The position numbers and the translations under genes are program-made. The notes beneath the pieces are model-generated. The model did not search any database. It saw only the letters and a list, made by a program, of their open reading frames with translations, and was not told where the DNA came from. Positions 59,827 to 64,000 of a stretch of DNA of 64,000 nt are shown piece after piece. The stretch covers positions 329,371-393,370 of the forward strand of contig NZ_GL987988.1 of NCBI RefSeq assembly GCF_000158195.2, in the 5' to 3' direction. Numbering within the stretch: the first letter of the stretch is position 1; every line of letters starts with the position of its first letter. The stretch comes from Fusobacterium mortiferum ATCC 9817. Its GTDB lineage: Bacteria; Fusobacteriota; Fusobacteriia; Fusobacteriales; Fusobacteriaceae.

Positions 59827-60402
59827 ATGAGAGTATTATTTATAGGGAATAGTCACACTTATTTTAATGATATGCCACATATTTTCAAGCAGGTATGTCA
59901 AGAAAATAACATTGATATGGAAGTTACAATGTTAGCTAGAGGGTATAAGGGACTTGATTATCATTGTAAAGAGCCACAGACGAGATTTAATATTTTGTAT
60001 GGAAATTATGATATTGTAGTGTTACAACATTTACAAAGTGGTTTTGATAAAGAGGTATTACATAATTCTACTAAAAAGTTAAAAGAGTGGATAAATATTT
60101 CTGGAGCTAAGCCAATACTCTATATGACATGGACTTTAAAAGATGAGAGAGATAAACAATTGGAATTAACAGAAGGATATAAAGAGGTGGGAGAGAAACT
60201 AGGAATAGAAGTAGCTCCTGTAGGAGAGGTATGGTGGAGATATTTTGATAAATATCCTGAGGACATACTTTATTTTAAAGATGATAAACATGCTTCTCCT
60301 CTTGGTTCAACTTTGGCAGCTTACACTATTTTTAATGTTATATTTAAGAAAAAAGCTAATACTGAAGATGAAATTTGTAAGAGAATAAATGAGATGATAT
60401 AG
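59827..60402 (+). CDS. SGNH/GDSL-like hydrolase
   Basis: A 191-residue soluble protein. LFIGNSHTYFNDMP gives the nucleophile Ser in a GNSH-type block I, LQHLQSG contributes to the oxyanion area, and DDKHASPLGS near the C terminus carries the catalytic Asp-x-x-His. The family cleaves esters of sugars or lipids. No signal peptide, so cytoplasmic. Cotranscribed with the DMT transporter. Substrate unknown. Confidence 0.78.
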   Translation: MRVLFIGNSHTYFNDMPHIFKQVCQENNIDMEVTMLARGYKGLDYHCKEPQTRFNILYGNYDIVVLQHLQSGFDKEVLHNSTKKLKEWINISGAKPILYMTWTLKDERDKQLELTEGYKEVGEKLGIEVAPVGEVWWRYFDKYPEDILYFKDDKHASPLGSTLAAYTIFNVIFKKKANTEDEICKRINEMI

Positions 60403-60404
60403 AA

Positions 60405-60458
60405 AAAGAGGATTAAGTTATTGTAATTTAAAACTTTACAATAGCTCAATCCTTTCTT
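60405..60458. terminator. Bidirectional terminator between the SGNH gene and proA
   Basis: AGGATT with AATCCT at the base and TATTGTAA with TTTACAATA nearer the loop form an imperfect long hairpin, with A and T runs outside. Confidence 0.7.
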
Positions 60459-60463
60459 TTATT

Positions 60464-61711
60464 TTACTCTCTTACTTGTCCATTACCAGTTATTACATAC
60501 TTAGTAGTAGTAAGCTCTTTTAATCCCATAGGTCCTCTAGCGTGAAGTTTTTGTGTACTGATACCTATTTCAGCACCAAAACCAAATTGTCCACCATCTG
60601 TAAATCTAGTAGAAGCGTTTACATAAACAGCAGCAGCATCTACTTCATTTAAAAATCTTTGGGCATTAGAATAGTTTTCAGTAACTATACATTCAGAGTG
60701 TTTAGTACCATATTTAGCAATGTGCTTTATAACCTCATCTAAATTCTCTACAACTTTAATAGCTACAATATAATCTTCATATTCAGTAGCCCAGTCCTCT
60801 TCAGTAGCAGGGATAGAGTTTGGTATATATTTTCTAGTGATTTCGTCTCCTCTTATCTCTACATTTCTCTTGATAAGCTCCTCTCCAAGTTGAGGTAGAA
60901 TATCTTTAGCACAATTTTTATGGATAAGAAGAGTTTCTACTGCGTTACAAACTCCAGGTCTTTGAGTTTTAGCATTGATGATAATATTGATGGCCTTAGG
61001 GATATCACCACTCTCATCTACAAATATATGACAGTTTCCTATTCCTGTCTGAATACAAGGGATAGTAGAATTTTCTATAACTGTATTGATAAGTCTAGCA
61101 CTTCCTCTAGGAATTAATACATCTATATATTGATGAGCTTTCATTAATTTATTAGCAGTATCGTGGCTAGTATCCTCTAAAATTTGTACAGCATTTTCAT
61201 TGATACCACACTCTTTTAAAACCTCTTTAAAAACTTTTACAATAGCTATGTTAGTGTTTATAGCCTCTTTTCCACCTCTTAAGATAACAGCGTTTCCACT
61301 TTTTAAGCAAAGTCCAAAAGCATCAGCTGTAACATTAGGACGAGATTCAAATATGATAGCTACCACTCCTAATGGAACTCTTTTTTGTTGAATGATTAGT
61401 CCATTAGGTAGAGTTTTACCATATGTAAACTCTCCAACTGGGTCATTTAATGAGGCAATTTGTCTAAGCCCATCTGCCATATCCTCTATTCTTTTCTCTG
61501 TAAGAGTAAGTCTATCAATAAAAGCTTTCTTTACACCAGAATTGATAGCATTCTCTACATCTTTTTTATTGATTTCTAAAATATTATTACAGTTATCTAA
61601 AAGTGCTTGAGCAGATTTTAAAAGTATTTCATTTTTTACCTTTGTAGATAGTTGAGCTATCTGTATCTCTGCTTCCTTAGCAGCAGTACCAAGTTTTTCA
61701 ATATATTCCAT
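60464..61711 (-). CDS. proA: Gamma-glutamyl phosphate reductase
   Basis: A 415-residue NADPH-dependent enzyme, second step of proline synthesis. VPLGVVAIIFESRPNVTADA, LRGGKEAINTN and the catalytic-Cys region QRPGVCNAVETLL are conserved; GGQFGFGAEIGISTQKLHAR, then GPMGLKELTT, closes the chain. It starts 9 nt after proB and forms the proBA operon. AGGAGG precedes the ATG. Confidence 0.97.
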   Translation of the reverse strand: MEYIEKLGTAAKEAEIQIAQLSTKVKNEILLKSAQALLDNCNNILEINKKDVENAINSGVKKAFIDRLTLTEKRIEDMADGLRQIASLNDPVGEFTYGKTLPNGLIIQQKRVPLGVVAIIFESRPNVTADAFGLCLKSGNAVILRGGKEAINTNIAIVKVFKEVLKECGINENAVQILEDTSHDTANKLMKAHQYIDVLIPRGSARLINTVIENSTIPCIQTGIGNCHIFVDESGDIPKAINIIINAKTQRPGVCNAVETLLIHKNCAKDILPQLGEELIKRNVEIRGDEITRKYIPNSIPATEEDWATEYEDYIVAIKVVENLDEVIKHIAKYGTKHSECIVTENYSNAQRFLNEVDAAAVYVNASTRFTDGGQFGFGAEIGISTQKLHARGPMGLKELTTTKYVITGNGQVRE

Positions 61712-61720
61712 AATTTCCTC

Positions 61721-62524
61721 CTATTTTCCATTTCCAAAGATAGTTCCAATATCTTCTCCATTGATAAGTTCCTCAATAAATGAAGGGTTAGAACCATCTA
61801 ATATAGCCATCATTACTCCACCAGCATAACACTCTCTAGCAGCTAGAAGTTTAGTTTCCATTCCACCTACACTAAACTCACTTCCTTTTTCTCCACCCAT
61901 AGCAAGTATCTCATCAGTTACCTTTTCTACATAAGGGATTCTTTTTGCTTCAGGGTGTGTCTTAGGATTAGCATCATATAGAGCATCTATATCTGTAAGG
62001 ATTACTAATAAGTCAGCTTTTAAAAGAGAAGCAACACTTGCTGATAATCTATCGTTGTCACTGAACTCTATTTCAAAAGTAGATATAGTATCGTTGGCGT
62101 TGATAATAGGAATAACTCCAAAATCAAGTAGAGTTTCTAAAGTATTATTAGTATTAGTTTTTCTCTCTCCCTCTTTGAAATCATCTTTAGTAAGAAGGAT
62201 TTGAGCAACTCTTTGATTATATTCTCCCATAAAGTTTTTATAGATATGCATAAGTTCAGCTTGTCCTACTGCAGCAGCTGCTTGTTTCTCTCTAGTAAGA
62301 GTAGGTCTTTTTTCAAAGTTTAAGCTTTTTGACCCCACTCCAATAGCTCCAGAAGTTACAAGAATAACATCTCTTCCTTGGTTTCTTAAATCAGCTAATA
62401 TCCAAGCTAGTCTATTCATCAAGTTAAAATTTAAGTTTCCATTGGGGTATGTAAGAGTAGAAGTTCCTACTTTTATTACAATTCTTTTTGAATTTTTAAT
62501 CTGTTCTCTAATCTCTTTATTCAT
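61721..62524 (-). CDS. proB: Glutamate 5-kinase, short form without PUA domain
   Basis: A 267-residue amino-acid kinase phosphorylating glutamate in the first step of proline synthesis. RIVIKVGTSTLTYPNG, VTSGAIGVGSKSL and NANDTISTFEIEFSDNDRLS (substrate and ATP regions) are present, then GGEKGSEFSVGGMETKLLAA. The E. coli enzyme has about 100 further residues (PUA domain) that are absent here, as in several Firmicutes. First gene of proBA. Feedback control by proline can still act in short forms. Confidence 0.96.
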   Translation of the reverse strand: MNKEIREQIKNSKRIVIKVGTSTLTYPNGNLNFNLMNRLAWILADLRNQGRDVILVTSGAIGVGSKSLNFEKRPTLTREKQAAAAVGQAELMHIYKNFMGEYNQRVAQILLTKDDFKEGERKTNTNNTLETLLDFGVIPIINANDTISTFEIEFSDNDRLSASVASLLKADLLVILTDIDALYDANPKTHPEAKRIPYVEKVTDEILAMGGEKGSEFSVGGMETKLLAARECYAGGVMMAILDGSNPSFIEELINGEDIGTIFGNGK

Positions 62525-62668
62525 TATTACTCACCTTAAAAATATTTATAATATATATTATACATATAAAATTATTTTTTTAATATCTTTTTTTGAAAAA
62601 AATAGATTTTTTTTTATAAATTTTGTAAAATATACATATGGTAATAAAATATCAAAGGGAGGAGCAGC

Positions 62669-64000
62669 ATGGAAAACTTAAAGTTAAGAGATTTTTTAGA
62701 TTACAATTATTTATCAAGTATAGAGGTTTCACCAGATAAAAAAAATACTGCATTTATAGTTCATCGAGGAGATTATGATGACAATGACTATAAATCTAAT
62801 ATCTGGGTAATGAATAATGAAACAAAAAAATATTTCAGACTTACAGGAATGAATGAGGAAAGAAGTTTTTTATGGTTAGATGAAACAAAGATTCTTTTCC
62901 CAAGTATGAGAGATAAAAAATTAAAAGTAAAAGTTGAAGAGGGAGAAAAATGGACTTGTTACTACTCTATTGATATAAATGGAGGAGAGGCTCAAGAGTA
63001 TATGAGAGTACCTCTTATTGTAACATCTATAAAAAAAATAGATGGAGATAACTTCATACTTACAGCTAAATATGATAATTATGGAGTAAATCTAAATGAA
63101 TTAACAGGAGAGGCTAGAGCAGAAGCTACAAAAAAAATAAAAGAGGATAAGGATTATGAGATTTTAGATGAGATTCCTTTCTGGAGCAATGGTGGAGGAT
63201 TTACTAATAAAAAGAGAAATAGATTATATATCTATAATAGAGCAACTGAAGAGATAACACCAGTATCAGATAGTATTTCAAATGTAACTTATTATTCATA
63301 TAAAGATGGAGTAGTATTATATGTAGTAAATAGATTTAAAGATAAGCAGGAGCAAAGAGAGGCAATATATACATACGATATAGCTACTAAAGAGGAGAAG
63401 TTAGTACTCCCAAGTGAAGATTATAGAGTTAGTTTTGCAGAGTTTTTTGGAGATGGAATACTTTGTGGATTAAATGATACTTTAAAATATGGATTAAATC
63501 AAAATCCTAACTTTTATATAATAAGAGATGGAAAAGTTGAATTATTTAAAGAGCATGATACTTGGATGATAAATACAGTAGGTTCTGATTGTAGATACGG
63601 TGGAGGAAAAAGCTTTAGAGTAAAAGGGAATAAGCTTTATTTCTTAACAACTGTTATGCATGATGCTTTCTTAAATACACTAGATATAAATGGAGAGGAA
63701 AGAGTTTTAACTAAGGCTAATGGTTCAGTAGATACATATGCAATAGCTGGAGATGATATCTATTTTATTGGACTTAGAGGTTTAAGACTTCAAGAGCTAT
63801 ATTTATTAAAAGATGAAGAAGAAATACAACTTACTAAATTTAATGAGAATATAATAGAGAGTAAAAAATTATCTATTCCAGAAAAATTCGATATTGTAAA
63901 TGATGGAATAGAAATAGAGGGATGGGTATTAAAACCTACAGATTATGAAGAGGGAAAAGAATATCCAGCAATTTTAGATATCCATGGAGGGCCAAAAACA
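62669..64000 (+). CDS. S9-family (prolyl oligopeptidase-like) peptidase, partial
   Basis: The first 444 codons of a serine peptidase, open to the window end. The start MENLKLRDFLDYNYLSSIEV and repeated beta-propeller blades (SIEVSPDKKNTAFIVHRGDY, later RRGLRLQELYLLK-like GLRGLRLQELYLLKDEEEIQ) fit the acylaminoacyl-peptidase (S9C) branch. The chain ends at PAILDIHGGPKT, where the alpha/beta-hydrolase domain begins, so the catalytic Ser-Asp-His lie beyond the window. ATG 62669 follows GGGAGG. No signal peptide, so cytoplasmic. Divergent from proBA. Confidence 0.9.
   Translation, partial: MENLKLRDFLDYNYLSSIEVSPDKKNTAFIVHRGDYDDNDYKSNIWVMNNETKKYFRLTGMNEERSFLWLDETKILFPSMRDKKLKVKVEEGEKWTCYYSIDINGGEAQEYMRVPLIVTSIKKIDGDNFILTAKYDNYGVNLNELTGEARAEATKKIKEDKDYEILDEIPFWSNGGGFTNKKRNRLYIYNRATEEITPVSDSISNVTYYSYKDGVVLYVVNRFKDKQEQREAIYTYDIATKEEKLVLPSEDYRVSFAEFFGDGILCGLNDTLKYGLNQNPNFYIIRDGKVELFKEHDTWMINTVGSDCRYGGGKSFRVKGNKLYFLTTVMHDAFLNTLDINGEERVLTKANGSVDTYAIAGDDIYFIGLRGLRLQELYLLKDEEEIQLTKFNENIIESKKLSIPEKFDIVNDGIEIEGWVLKPTDYEEGKEYPAILDIHGGPKT

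Noticed and set aside
1-64000. CRISPR arrays, tRNA or rRNA genes
   Set aside because: No regularly spaced direct repeats with unique spacers, no tRNA cloverleaf motifs and no rRNA-like GC-rich stretches were seen in the intergenic regions.

Overview
The window is AT-rich bacterial DNA with very high A+T between genes, TAA/TAG-rich stops, strong GGAGG ribosome sites and TTA-dominated leucine codons. Gene content (AdhE, an mgl galactose transporter, ROK glucokinase, glutaminase, two-gene flavodoxin/DUF2023 pair, TrxR-thioredoxin fusion with AhpC, rhamnose genes including an RmlC-RmlD fusion, several lipoprotein binding proteins) fits an anaerobic Fusobacterium-type (diderm, fermentative) chromosome. 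This assignment is inference from gene content and base composition; no rRNA or tRNA was found to fix it.

Layout. 1-2342: methionine importer metN-metI-metQ on the minus strand under a SAM-I riboswitch with its own promoter and terminator. 2379-8121: an iron-sulfur flavoprotein, then two MarR regulators, one next to an unrecognised exported protein and one next to a MATE pump; a second MATE pump lies opposite. 8195-15566: glutaminase, glyoxalase, metallo-beta-lactamase-fold hydrolase, GNAT, then a SNF2 helicase with an unrecognised 586-residue partner. 15607-15757: copy A of a palindromic repeat. 15764-20718: acyl-CoA dehydrogenase, LysR, CvrA-type antiporter and a dicarboxylate/amino-acid symporter. 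20773-23681: a MerR-controlled five-gene operon. 23806-24628: flavodoxin and DUF2023. 24742-28969: a five-gene cluster of a P1B-like ATPase and three stand-alone HMA_2-type proteins. 29087-30705: a membrane-anchored MORN-type repeat protein split by a frameshift at an A_AAA_AAG slippery heptamer. 30713-32022: folA-thyA. 32422-35076: adhE. 35133-37620: trpS and a branched-chain amino-acid binding protein preceded by a possible leucine leader peptide and attenuator. 37702-42489: glucokinase and mglBAC. 42620-45747: YgiQ and Der. 45962-48546: RmlC-RmlD fusion and RmlB. 48707-52735: AGCS symporter, an M20 amidohydrolase group, acetyltransferase and a GlcG/HbpS-type protein. 52835-55042: TrxR-thioredoxin fusion and AhpC. 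55247-58734: DUF374 acyltransferase, MetG, GalU. 58751-58933: copy B of the palindromic repeat. 58959-60402: DMT transporter and SGNH-type hydrolase. 60464-62524: proBA. 62669-64000: S9 peptidase, cut by the window end.

Most of the window is ordinary chromosome. The observations most worth follow-up are the MORN gene that appears to need -1 frameshifting (or phase variation) at 29308, the four consecutive HMA_2-like proteins sharing an H-x-[IL]-x-[GN]-R-x-R motif with no CxxC, the dispersed hairpin repeat whose two copies show a compensatory base-pair change, and the leucine-rich 31-codon leader in front of the branched-chain amino-acid binding protein.
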